Source: Hippopus hippopus
Lineage: Eukaryota; Mollusca; Bivalvia; Cardiida; Cardiidae
Direction: 5' to 3'
Assembly: GCA_946811185.2 (NCBI GenBank)
Contig: OX328109.1
Span: 35,138,129 to 35,202,128, forward strand
Length of the DNA: 64,000 bases
Under the pieces are notes generated by a model. It worked only from the letters and a program-made list of their open reading frames with translations, had not been told where the DNA came from and did no database searches. This document shows, piece after piece, positions 33,252 through 44,300 of this stretch; within the stretch, counting starts at the first letter, position 1, and the number at the start of each line of letters is the position of its first letter. Made by a program: the position numbers and the translations under genes.

Positions 33252-33560
33252 TTGATTGATTGATTGTTTGGTGTTTAACGCTGTTTTCAACATTATTTCA
33301 GTTATATCGTGGCAGTCAGTGCACCTATCCATGCTTTCCTGGAGTCTCTTTTACCAGTATGCCGCACAATTTTCTTTCCAAGCCACTGGCTGCTTTCCCA
33401 CATAATCATTGTCGTAACAATGGTCAGCGGTGGGAGAGGAATGAATCCTGTTGCAATGACTATCATCAGTCCTTGGAAAGAAATTGGCCGAGCCAGGGAT
33501 CGAACCCATGACCCCTGCTCTTAAGCCCTGCACGCTACTGACTGAGCTACCGGGGCCCGG
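33252..33560 (-). repeat. SINE-2 reference copy with 15-bp target duplication
   Basis: Flanked by CTCAAGCATGTTAAA at 33237-33251 and 33561-33575. In reverse complement its head is a clear tRNA-derived promoter: TAGCTCAGTCAGTAGCG (A-box) and GGGTTCGATCCCTGG (B-box). The left edge has GATTGATTGATTG, the simple-repeat tail. It is inserted in a hairpin MITE (33057-33595). Confidence 0.88.
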
Positions 33561-33589
33561 CTCAAGCATGTTAAAGCTTGGTAATGGTG

Positions 33590-34265
33590 TAACGCTTTAC
33601 CACACAATCCCAACTTTTAATGACTCTGTGGAAGAAGACTTTTGCAAACATTGAGGGGAAAGGAGAAAATGGTAACCATCATTTTCTCCTTTTCCCACAA
33701 TGTTTTCTAGCCAATATACAAATTTTATCATTTGGGCCACCTTTGTCATCTGCAAATGCTTTCAATTTGGACAAGACTAAATTTTGTGGTTCTTTGGTCA
33801 ACACTTAAAGTATGTACATGTATTGAACACCTAGGTAAGAATGTGTTCATCTTCAAGCTGTTCAACCCTAGTGTGCTAAGCACAACTGGGGATGCTGTGG
33901 ATCAAGATCAGACTGCACAAAACCTGCAGTCTGATCTTTTATGTACATTGTCCAATATGGCAAAATTTCTTTCTGGTGAAATCGACTTTGAAATCACTAT
34001 AGTTGCGTTTTTACTATTGAGTGAAACTTTTTGTTTCATTTATGTAACAGTTTAACTCTTTACCACACAATCTAGATTTTTAACAATCCTGAGGAAGAAG
34101 CTTTTAGAAAACATTGTAGAAAAAGGAGAAAATGCTGGTAACCAGCATTTTCTCCATTTCCTACTCTGTTTTTTACCCTTCTCAGAACATGTTTTAATTT
34201 TTCAGCCACATTTGTCGTCTGCAATTTGGTACAGCCTAAAGTTTTGTCGTTTTGTAAAGATTCAA
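33590..34265. repeat. Hairpin MITEs and a reversed GATCAGACTGCA MITE before the UPB1 exons
   Basis: Hairpin MITEs at about 33590-33800 and 34052-34265; GATCAGACTGCA element at about 33850-34055, with its core at 33904-33940. Confidence 0.65.
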
Positions 34266-34336
34266 GGGGTAAGGCTCTGGAAAATCTGTAGATATCACTC
34301 AGAGTAAAAAAAGACAGCTTTCCTTGTATGTTACAG

Positions 34337-34423
34337 GGATTGTCGAGAACTAGAGATGGATTACTTATTGCCGAAATGGATCTGAGTTTGTGCCGTCAGG
34401 TGAAAGATAAATGGTGCTTCAGG
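34337..34423 (+). CDS. UPB1: UPB1 penultimate exon
   Basis: 29 codons in phase 0 between acceptor ATGTTACAG and donor GTAGGT. Contains the family-typical [10 protein letters not shown], followed by a helix ending [11 protein letters not shown]. Confidence 0.88.
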
Positions 34424-35705
34424 GTAGGTGTTATCTTACATGTTTTTCATATGAATACTTTTTCACGTACTAGTTTGCGGCAAACAGCTTTTGAAAATAT
34501 GTTGTGATAGGGAGCAAGTACTTGTTCCAAGCTTTTAGCCGAGTCCCAGTAGTACAGTCTGTAGAGTACAGGACTTGCGAGTTGCTGGTTTGAATCCCCC
34601 TGCACAGCCAATTTCTTTCCGAAGATTGATGTCGAGTCATTGCGACAGGATTCATTCCTCTCTCACTGCTGATCATTTCAACAATGATTATGTGGGAAAG
34701 CAGCCAGTGGCATGGGAAGAACATTGTGCTAAAAACTGGTAAAAAACTCCAGGAAAGTATGGATAGGTGCACTGGCCACCACGATTTACATGTAACTGAA
34801 ATAATGTTGAAAACAGTGTTAACCCTTTACCAAACAATCCCGGATTTTCACGACCCTGAGAAAGAAGCCTTCTGAAAACAGTGTGGGAAAAGGAGAAAAT
34901 GCTGATAACCAGCATTTTCTCCTTTTTCCACAATGTTTTCAACCCTTCCCAAAACAAATTTCAAGTTTTGAGTCACATCAATTTTGTAGTCTGCAAATGT
35001 TTCCAATTTGGACTAGTCTAAAATTATGTCGTTTGGTAAAGAGTTAAGCAGCATACAATCAATCTTTCAATCTGCCAAGTTATTGTTCCATAATCCAATT
35101 TGTACAAGTCTGAAATATTTTCTGGATTCAAAATGAGGGCATGTATTCAGCATCTATTCTAAATTGCTTTCATAATGCAATTCTCAAGAATTTTTTTTAT
35201 AATTTCAAAGAAAGACAATTTCTGATTGGCTATATCAAATTGTTTGGCCAATCAAAAATTATGTTACTTTCTAAATTTATCATTAGACTAGGAAAGCCAT
35301 GAAGAATGGTTAGTGAATACCGACACTGGCCGCAGGTTTTTGTGCAGTCTGTTCTTGGTCTACACAATCCACAATAGAGTCTGATCTTAGTTTAACTCAT
35401 TACCAAACAACAAAATTTTGGACTGGTCCATATTTAAAGCATTTGTCGACAACAAATTAAAGGTGGCAAAATCGACTCTTTTTTTCCTTGATAGAGCAGA
35501 AAACTGTGGGAAAAGGAGAAAATGCTGGTTACCAGCATTTTCTCCTTTTCTCACAATGTTTTCAAAAGGCTTCAAGTCGGGACTGTGTGGTGAAGTGTTA
35601 ACTAAACCATCATTTCAGATGACCCAGAGGTTGGAAATGTATGCAGAGGAGCTGACAGCTGCAGTGAAACCAGACTATAAGCCTGATATTGTCACTGAAA
35701 ACTAA
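34337..35705 (+). CDS. UPB1: Beta-ureidopropionase, last two exons (partial)
   Basis: Exons 34337-34423 and 35619-35705, joined in phase 0, encode the last 57 residues: [20 protein letters not shown] and QVKDKWCFR, then [20 protein letters not shown] to IVTEN and TAA. This is the conserved C-terminus of beta-ureidopropionase (beta-alanine synthase), a cytosolic nitrilase-superfamily enzyme. It hydrolyses N-carbamoyl-beta-alanine to beta-alanine, CO2 and ammonia, the third step of pyrimidine breakdown. The Glu-Lys-Cys catalytic residues lie in earlier exons. I could not find those exons on the plus strand of this window; they should be left of it. Splice signals ATGTTACAG, GTAGGT and CATTTCAG are good, and an AATAAA follows at 35724, so the 3' end looks functional. 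The intron holds a SINE-2 and two MITEs. Confidence 0.9.
34525..35601. repeat. SINE-2 and two hairpin MITEs in the last UPB1 intron
   Basis: SINE-2 (plus) at about 34525-34815; hairpin MITEs at 34819-35047 and 35392-35601, both TTAA-bounded. 35048-35390 is AT-rich with a weak GATCAGACTGCA remnant. Confidence 0.72.
35619..35705 (+). CDS. UPB1: UPB1 last exon
   Basis: 28 codons plus TAA, starting right after acceptor CATTTCAG, which itself directly follows the right end of a hairpin MITE (35392-35601). The ATG at its start is internal, not an initiator. Confidence 0.88.
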   Translation: MTQRLEMYAEELTAAVKPDYKPDIVTEN

Positions 35706-35723
35706 TCTTTGTAAAATCCAGTG

Positions 35724-35729
35724 AATAAA
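35724..35729 (+). terminator. Polyadenylation signal of UPB1
   Basis: AATAAA, 19 bases after the UPB1 stop codon, followed by a T-rich stretch. This implies a very short 3' UTR. Confidence 0.6.
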
Positions 35730-35759
35730 TCTCTCTTTGTAAATTCACTTAATTAACCT

Positions 35760-37320
35760 GTTACCTCACAAGTCTTGTGTTTTAATGATCCCAAGGAAAA
35801 GAATTTTAGAAAGCGTTGTAGGAAAAGGACTATTTTCTCCTTTTCACATAATGATTTCTTCACTATCAGACCAAAAAAATTCCATCATTTTAGCCTCATT
35901 TAACTCTTTACCACACAATCCCGACTTTTAACGACCCTGTAGAAGACGGCTTTTGAAAACATTGTGGGAAAAGGAGAAAATGCTGGTAACCAGCATTTTC
36001 ACCTTTTCCCACAATGTTTTCTACCCTTCTGTAAACAAATTTCAAAGCTTAAGTCAGGGTTATTTTGTCGTCTGCAAATGCTTTCAATTTGGACAAGTTT
36101 AAAATTATGTCGTTTGGTAAAGAGTTAAATTGTCATCTGCAAAATTTATAAATGTTTTCAATTTGGACAAGTCTACACTTTTGTCGTGTGGTAAAGAGTT
36201 AACTCTAAATTCAAAGCTGTAGCAGATGACAAATGTGGCTCAATTGATGAAACCTGACTCTAAAAGGGTACAAAACATTGTGGGAATAGGAGAAAATGCT
36301 GGTGGTTACCATCATTTTCTCCTGTTCACACATTGTTTTCACAAGGTTTTTTTTTATCAGGGGCGTTATAACACTGGATTGTTTAGTCAAGAGTTAAATG
36401 CCCCTGATGGGTACTTTGCTGTATTTGTATTGTCCGAATTGCTGTTACAATGTTTCGAAAATTTTTTCAAGACTTTTTGCAGATGCATTAAATCCCTTTT
36501 TCACAGAGCATTGTGTATTTATTTTGGTGCCTTTAAAGGTTGGTTTAACTTTGTATTGATATTTGATATTTAGATGCATACAAATCTAAATAATAAAGAT
36601 TTACTGAATGCCATTTAAATCTTTACCGAACGACAAAATTTTAGACTGGTCCAAATTAAAAGCATTTGCAGATGACAAAATAAACTCAATGATTGAAATT
36701 TGTTTCCACCAGGATAGAAATAATTGTGGGAAAAGGAGAAAATGCTGGTTACCAGCATTTTCTCCATTTCCCACAATGTTTTCAAAAGGCTTCTATCTCA
36801 GGGTCGTAAAAACCAGGGACTGTATCAAAGGACTTCAGAGAGTTGAAATCATTAGGTGCAGTTTGAAACTGATGTTTGTGAACTGTTAACCCATTACCAC
36901 ACAGTCCTCTGCTTTAATGACCCAGGCAAAAGAGACTTTTGTAAACGTTGTGGGAAAAGGAGAAAATGCTTGTTATCTTTCAAAGATAAATCGAATGATG
37001 TGATCCATATTGAAATACTAGTCTGCAAATACTGTCAATTTGGGCTAGTGTAGAATTTTGATGTCTGGAAAAGTTTACCCACTTCTGCTTAACTCTTCAC
37101 CACACAATCCTGAATGTTAATGATCTTGATGAAAAAAGCTTTCGAAAACATTATGGGAAAAGGAGAAAATGCTGAAGACCAGCATTTTCTCCTTTTCCAA
37201 CATTGTTTTCTAGCCTGTCTGATAGAAGTCCTATCCTCCGTGCCACATTTACCATTACATCTGCAAATGCTTTCAATCTGGACCATCTTAAACTTTTGTT
37301 GTTTGGTATGTAATTAAATT
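35760..37320. repeat. Hairpin-MITE block downstream of UPB1
   Basis: Copies at about 35752-35900 (short), 35900-36128, 36120-36205 (right part only), 36205-36395, 36610-36840, 36885-37075 and 37090-37318. 36400-36610 is unique sequence. No exon recognised. Confidence 0.68.
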
Positions 37321-37554
37321 TCTTTTTACTTTCCTGGGATTGAACTTTTTTGATTATATTTAGGGAAAAGGAGCAATTGCTTGTTTTGTTTGACGCAGAA
37401 GCCTTTTCGGTGATTTGTTGAATTTTGCAAGAAATAATAGCAGTTTATATATAAGTGTGCTAGTCAAGATTTCTAATTTATCTGTATACAGTAGTTGTTA
37501 TACCTCTAAATAAAACACCTTAGTCTGAAATTCTGCTTGTTTTGTTATACATGT

Positions 37555-37855
37555 TTCGATTGATTGATTGTATAGCGTTTAATGCCATTTTCACATTATT
37601 TTAGTTATGTCGCGGCGGCCAGTGCACCTATCCATGCTTCCCTAGGATTTCTTTTTAGCAGTACTCCGCACATTTTTTGAAGCCACCGGCTGCTTTCACA
37701 CATAACCATCATCAAAACAATAGCAGTGAGAGAGAAATGAATCCTGTTGCAATGACCATCATCAATCCTTGGAAAGAAATTGGCCGAGCAGGGGATGGAA
37801 CCAGCAACCCCGTTTTCAAGTCCTGTACATAAGAGACTGAGCTACCTGGCTCTAC
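37555..37855 (-). repeat. SINE-2 copy, minus
   Basis: Starts GATTGATTGATTG, contains CGCGGCGGCCAGTGCACC, and ends with the complement of a tRNA-like head near 37790-37850. Confidence 0.68.
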
Positions 37856-37995
37856 AATATATATATGTTGTGTTATTCAGTTTTTGTTTATTGCTTTTTG
37901 GAAACCGTACTATTACTTGCACCAAGATATGGGCAGTTCCAAAAATATACCAAACTCATAATGGATCTTAATTCAAAAACCTCTTGGCCCGATTT

Positions 37996-38490
37996 AGATG
38001 AATAGATGAATAGTGTTTTAAGGCCCGTCGACAACTTAGGTCATATTGGGCGCACTTACTTAGTAAACAATAATGCGAGGTGAAAATAACATACATGTGC
38101 AACAACATAAGACAAACATGATAAATGAGGAATGGACGAAACACAAAATGATGCCCCTTTTGTCGCCTTTTACGACATGCATGCTGTCACTTTTGTTCCG
38201 CCAGATGAAATGGCAGATGTGACGATCGCGGGACTGCAGTGGTTTATTCTTATACCCCCGATAAAACCACACGGGGTCCCACAGGCCAATTGATTCCCAT
38301 TCCAAACCCTATTTACATCGAGAAAAAAATACAGGATTTGGAATAAAAACTACCCAGCCTGCTGCAATCCTACGAATTACGAGGAAAGCAGCCGTTTGTC
38401 TCTAATTTTAGTCGCCTTCTACGACATGCCATAGAGAAAGGCCGAGGTCCTATTCTGTAAATTAAAAAAAAACCCGGGACCCCACGGGGA
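37996..38490. mobile_element. Retroposon with 12-bp target duplication
   Basis: Flanked by TTGGCCCGATTT at 37984-37995 and 38491-38502. The interior has two related modules, each with GTCGCC(T)TT(C/T)TACGACATGC, followed by ACACGGGGTCCCA (about 38270) and GACCCCACGGGGA (right end). The left edge has short AT-AGATGAATAG repeats. Probably a SINE or a 5'-truncated non-LTR element; no coding frame. Confidence 0.68.
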
Positions 38491-38819
38491 TTGGCCCGAT
38501 TTCATGAAAGAATTTCATTCTATTTTGCTGAAATCAGCTCACAGACTCAGTTTCTTACAAAGCCGAGTTCATTATTTGAGACATGTTTCATTAACAAACT
38601 TAAGTAAGGTTCTCAAATCCTGGGCAGACACATTTCAGACTCAACTCAGCAAATAAATGGACTTGATTAACGGACTAAGTCCATTATTTTGCCAAGTTGA
38701 GTCCGAAACATTGTGTCTACTTAGAATTTGAGGTTACTCAAGTTGGTCAATGTAAGTGAAATGTGTCTCAAATAATGAAAGTAAGTCTGTTGACTGATTT
38801 GAGCAAAATTTTTGTTTGT

Positions 38820-39080
38820 ATTGGAGTTTTAACTCTGTTTTAACAGCTAAGGTCATATCATGGCGGTCAGTGCACATATGCATGTGGTTCCTGGCTTTAT
38901 CCCACAAGTAGTAACACAACTTTCTTTCCAAGTCACTGACTACTTTTCTCACATGCATCAGAGGCGAGAGGCGAAAAATTGCTGGAAAGAAAGTTAGCCT
39001 CAACTGGGTATCAAACTCACAACCACCCGGTCACGAGTCAGATACACTTACCACTGAACTACCTGGGTGGGCTTGAGCAA
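38820..39080 (-). repeat. SINE (variant related to 6800-6990), minus
   Basis: Contains CATGGCGGTCAGTGCACATATG and GAAAGAAAGTTAGCCTCAACTG, ending with the complement of a tRNA-like head (CTGAACTACCTGGGTGGGC). Confidence 0.62.
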
Positions 39081-39985
39081 AATAAGAGACTTCCGTTTCA
39101 TCTTGAAAACGGGCCCAAATGTGGAAGGCTAGCACTCTCCCCCTACACTGCCATTTCTGTCGAGATTTCATAAAACTTTTTCAATCGTAAGTAGGAAGTT
39201 AATATACTGTACTTACACAAAACATTTGTTTTGGAGTCGAACTACAAATAAGCCACAGAGGTTACTGTTTAAAACATTTATTCAATATTAATAATGTCAG
39301 TGTCATTTCAAATTACATGTCCAACTTTTGACAGCACTGTGCAATCCAAAATAAGCCTTTGGTCTTGATGATCAAAAAACAATGTTGATGGTGAAGAGTT
39401 TTTGTTTTTCTTTACTTTTGCAAATCATATTCTAATGAGTACTTCAAGTAAACAGTTCAAACAAAGTCTTCTTGCCACAACGAGGGATGCTAATATTTTG
39501 ACACAGCAGTATAAAAACCAAACGATAAAAATACAGTGACTGTTCAAAATATTTTGTGTTCATGGAATACCTATAGAGATACTGAAGTAATGCAGCGAAA
39601 GTAGTAATAGTAGTTTAATTTGTGACAGGTAGATTTCAATTGGTGTTAAGCCTTTCCCAAACAATTCTGTTTTAACAAACTAGATGAAACTTGCCTTTGA
39701 AGACCTTGTGGAAAAAGGAGAAAAAGCTGGCATTCCAACAACGTTTTACTACTTTGTCAAACACAAATCCAATTATTTGACCCACACGAAAAATTGTCTT
39801 TATTATGGACAAATCTAAAAAATTTTTCTAGGGATTTACACATGTAGCAAACTGATGACATTCAGGGCATATATTACAAGCAATGACATCAACACAGAAT
39901 TTTTACAACAACTCAGAAATTTGTTGATATTTATGAACTGTTTTTGTATCACTAAAATTGGCCAGTTTTCAAATAAAATCATTAT
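39081..39985. other. Probable distal 3' UTR / intergenic sequence of the FET gene
   Basis: Mostly AT-rich, with a worn hairpin MITE at about 39650-39835. TTTATT at 39277-39282 reads AATAAA on the minus strand and is one candidate polyadenylation signal for the FET gene. There is no direct evidence of transcription. Confidence 0.35.
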
Positions 39986-40215
39986 TTAACCCTTTACCAC
40001 ACGGCAAAATTTAAGACCTATTCAAATTGAAAGCATTTGCAGACGACAATTTCATAGTGGCTCAAAATGACGCAACTTTTCTTTGATAGGGTAGAAAACT
40101 TTGTAGGAAAAGGAGAAAATGCTGGTTACCAGCATTTTCTCCTTTTCCCACAATGTTTTCAAAAGGCCTCTTCTTCAGGGTAGTTAAAAGGCGTCATTGT
40201 GTGGTAAAGGGTTAA
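39986..40215. repeat. TTAA hairpin MITE, twin copy 1
   Basis: Complete unit with TTAA at both ends. About 95 percent identical by eye to 40587-40815, including private differences such as ATTTAAGACCTAT and TTAAAAGGC(G/A)TCATTG, so the two share a recent common source. Confidence 0.85.
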
Positions 40216-40586
40216 AGAAAATTCAAGGAAATGATCCACTTTTGAATATCTAAAATATGCAAAACAGACTGGAAAATTAGGAGAGGTTTCAACAAACTAA
40301 GAGGCCCCCTTTGTCTTTTTTATGTACTTCTATGAAATATCCACAAACTAGAGAAAACAAAACTGTATGAAAAGAGAAGCTAGTTACAATTTTTCTAAGT
40401 CCCAATAATGATTTTTATTTACAAATGGGAGATAACCAACATGAAAATGTGATTTTAAAAAAATGCTGATTTCTTCAATGTTCCCCTTCATGAACTGTAT
40501 ATCAAGCTGCTCTATAAAAAATACTGTGTCAGCTGACAATTTTAGTGAAAAGAGTGAATCAAAAACACTACTTGACCATTGACCCT

Positions 40587-40815
40587 TTAACCCTTTACCA
40601 CACGGCAAAATTTAAGACCTATCCAAATTGAAAGCATTTGCAGAAGACAATTTCATAGTGGCTCAAATGACGCAACTTTCCTTTGATAGGGTAGAAAACT
40701 TTGTGGGAAAAGGAGAAAATGCTGGTTACCAGCATTTTCTCCTTTTCCCACAATGTTTTCAAAAGGCCTTTTCTTCAGGGGTGTTAAAAGGCATCATTGT
40801 GTGGTAAAGGGTTAA
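40587..40815. repeat. TTAA hairpin MITE, twin copy 2
   Basis: Partner of 39986-40215 in the same orientation, 0.6 kb apart. Immediately followed by another, more diverged copy (40812-41015). Confidence 0.85.
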
Positions 40816-41314
40816 CACATGACAAAATTTTAGAGTGGTCCCAACTGAAAGCAATTCTGGACAAAAAATTAAATGTAGTTTAAATGATGTGATTAGTCTA
40901 TGAAAGGGCAGAAGAAAACATTAAGGGAAAAGGAGAAAATACTGGTTGCCAGCATTTTCTCCTTTTTCCCACAATCTTCTCAAAAGGCCTCTTTCCTGAG
41001 GGTTGTTAAATCTTGTGATTACCTACACTAGAGTAAAATGTGTCATCAATTTGGATTCACTCGAATTTCAAGCTGACACAAAATTTACAACAAATTTAAA
41101 AATCCCATGCTGATTACAGGTGTTCAGGTCTAACTAGCAATACTGATGACAGCCAACTGAACATCCATTTTTGAGCTCTTTTCTTAGAAATATGTTAAAA
41201 AACATGACAGAGAAATAAGCAGCAACCAAGACAAAAGCCTTGATGATGCTAACAAATAGTCACATGACAAGAACTCTATGTACAAAGCAATGATCTGTGA
41301 TGATAAAAAAATGT

Positions 41315-41348
41315 CTAGTATGGTCTCGGCCGCCTGTCATCTCTTCCG
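41315..41348 (-). CDS. TAF15/FUS-like: FET gene, last coding exon (PY-NLS)
   Basis: 34 nt: completes a Gly codon, then [10 protein letters not shown] and TAG. Matches the FET C-terminal nuclear-localisation signal (basic stretch plus final PY). Acceptor CTTTATTTCAG. Confidence 0.92.
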
Positions 41349-44300
41349 CTGAAATAAAGAGAAGCAATTATTATATGGCTTGCATTACGTGAAAAGGGGC
41401 ATTCGGACATTTGCGTAAAGTGTCATCTTGGATCAGCCTGTGCAGGCTAATCCAAGATGGCACTTTACGACTACATTAGATTTTGTGCTACAGTAGACTT
41501 GTGCAAAACAGAAAAAATACATAAAAACGGAAAGTGTTGTTTTGGATTTGCCTGCGCGGACTGCACAGGCTGATCCGAGACGACACTTTATGCAAATGTC
41601 CGAATGCCCCTTTTTGCGTGTTGCAGGCCATATAGTACATCACAAACTAAGTGGGAAATCTTCAGTGCTTAATATAGGGAGAGCCATAACTAAGTTCTTG
41701 AACTTGTGGCTCAACCCATTTTGCTGCCTTTCTTGTTTGTAATTATGAACCGTGCATGTATGTGAATAATGGCAATAAAATATTTTTAAATTAGAGAAAA
41801 TCATTTTACCAGACGACAAAAACCAAACACTGAACTATCATGACAACATTTGCAGAAGCAAAATTTAACACTGTTCAACTCTTTACCACACAAGATAAAT
41901 TTAGACATGTCCAAATTGAAAGCATTTGCAGACGACAATTTAAATCTGGCTCAAATAACAGAATCTGTCTGATAGGGGAGAAAACATTGTAGGACAAGAA
42001 GAAAATGTTGGTTACCAGCATTTTCTCCTTTTCTCACGTTTTCAATAGCCTTCTTCCTCAGGGTCGTTAAAACTTGGGATTGTGTGCTAAAGTGTTAAGT
42101 CTTTCTCAAACTACAAAATTTAAGACTTGCATAAATTGAAAGCACATTTTAAATGTTACAAAACAGAAAATTCGTCTTTCAAAGGGTACAAAACATTGTA
42201 GGAAAAGAAAAAAATGGTTGTCACCAGCATTTTCTCCTTTTCCCACCATCTTTTCTTAAAATTTTTCCTCTGGATTGTTTGGAAGAATGGCGATTATAAC
42301 CCCAGATGGCTAGTATTTTCATTTGAGAATTAGAATGAAATATGGAAATACTTACCCTCCGCCTCCTCTTCCTCCGCCATATCCACCACCACCACCTCTT
42401 CCTCCTCTGTCACCTCCTCTTCCACCGCCCCGTCCAAATCCTCCTCGGCCACCTGTCACAATATGTATGTTTGAATTGTTTTCTTTGAAAGTTTCAAATG
42501 TATTTTGCTCATATCACCTCTACAGCTCATTTAGTCATGTATTTCCTAGGTTTCAAGATTACTGTGCAGGGGCAATGTATTGTCTAAGGATACTACAACA
42601 ATAATTGTATAATGCAATTTTCAACAATATTTCATTGTGGCAGTCAGTGCACCAATTTATTCTTTCCTTGAAGTTTCTTTTACCAGTACTTCACACAATG
42701 TTCTTCCCAAGTCACTGGCTGCTTTCCCACATAATCATCGGCAAAATAAAGATCAGCAATGAGAGAGGAATGAATACTGTTGCAATGTACTACAATGAAA
42801 ACCAGTGTAACACACAAAAATCAAATAAAGGTAATTGTTTTTCTATCCTTTCAAAGACAAAACTAATCAAGTGAGGTACATCCGTTATCTGCAAACGCTT
42901 TCAACAAAAAAAAAAGAGTAAAATTTTGTTAGCTGGCAAAATGTGAACAAGTACAAACTTTCACCCTTTATATCTTGAAAACAACAGTATGGAGAATTTT
43001 CTTACTTCTTTTCACACAATATAAACAAATACAGAATATGACAGAGCAATATGCTGGCATTGCATGTTTGAAAGAGAAGATTTTTGGAAACCCTAAAATT
43101 TTTTACTTAAAAAGGGAAAATGAAAACTGGCTGACTGGTGGTCTAAATATCAAGCACTCATGAATGTTTCTGAAAATATTTCTGCAGTTTATTAGTATTT
43201 GAGCTATGCTCTTTGAAAAGGGTGCTTAATGCATCTTCAGGAAGTATCAACACGGGCCAAACTGCACACTCTGCACAGGCTGACCTAAGCCAATTTTTTT
43301 TTTTTGGCTATTAACTTTCTGCACATTAAAGGACCATTCTACCTCATGATTTAGCCTGTAATTGCAGAAGAAGGACTTAACAGATATAATCATGTGGTGA
43401 CTTGCTTGGTATAATGCATCAAGGAAATGCAGTAAGCCCTCTATTACAAGAGCACTGCTCATTTATTGAGGAAGATTTCTTCCCCTTTGTCTTTGATACA
43501 AATCCACTGACCTCTGTCTCTATCACCATATCCGCCCCTGCTTCCTCTGTCTCCGCCTCCTCGACCACCTCCATATCTGTCTCCACCCCCTCTACCTCCT
43601 CCGTAGCCACCACGGCCACCACCTCTACCTCCACGGTAATCTGTTAATATTGGAACAAACTTTAGGGCTAAATGTTTACCAACCATAAAATTTCGTAACA
43701 AAATAATTGAGGAAACAAGAGGGCCATGATGGCCCTGAAGTCGCTCACCTGAGTCTTTTGACCAAACATGACCCATTTTTAATCTCTTTCGAGATATTAT
43801 GACAAACATTCTGTCAAGCTTTCATAATTATTGGACTGAAAATTTGGCCTCTAGCTTGTACACAAGCTTTTTCTAGAATTTCTCTCAGTGACCTACTTTT
43901 TTGCCAAACATAGCCCATTTTCCCATTGTAGATATTATCAAAACAAAGATTCTGACCACCTTTCAAAAGTATTGGACAGAAAATGTGGCCTCTAGAGCAT
44001 ACACAAGGTTTTTCAAAGATTTAACCTAGTGATCTAGTTTTTGACCTGATATGACCCATTTTGGAACTTAACAGATATCATCAAGACAAACACTCTGACC
44101 AACCTTCAAGAGTTTTGGAATGAAAATGTGGCCTCTAGAGCGTACACAAGGTTTTTCAAAGATTTTACCTTGTGACCTAGTTTTTGACCCGACATGACCC
44201 ATTTTCGAACTCGTCCGAGATATTATCAGGACAAACATTCTGACTAAGTTTCACGTGTATCTGACTGAAAATGGGGCCTCTAGAGCTTAACTCTTTACCA

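Noticed and set aside
39277..39282. Firm poly(A) site for the FET gene
   Set aside because: Several TTTATT words occur between 39.2 and 41.3 kb on the plus strand; without transcript data none can be chosen, so it is only mentioned as a candidate.
42323..42604. Plus-strand proline-rich frame ([18 protein letters not shown])
   Set aside because: Antisense shadow of the RGG-3 exon of the FET gene; the same applies to the proline- or serine/threonine-rich frames at 43402-43647 and 51385-51654.
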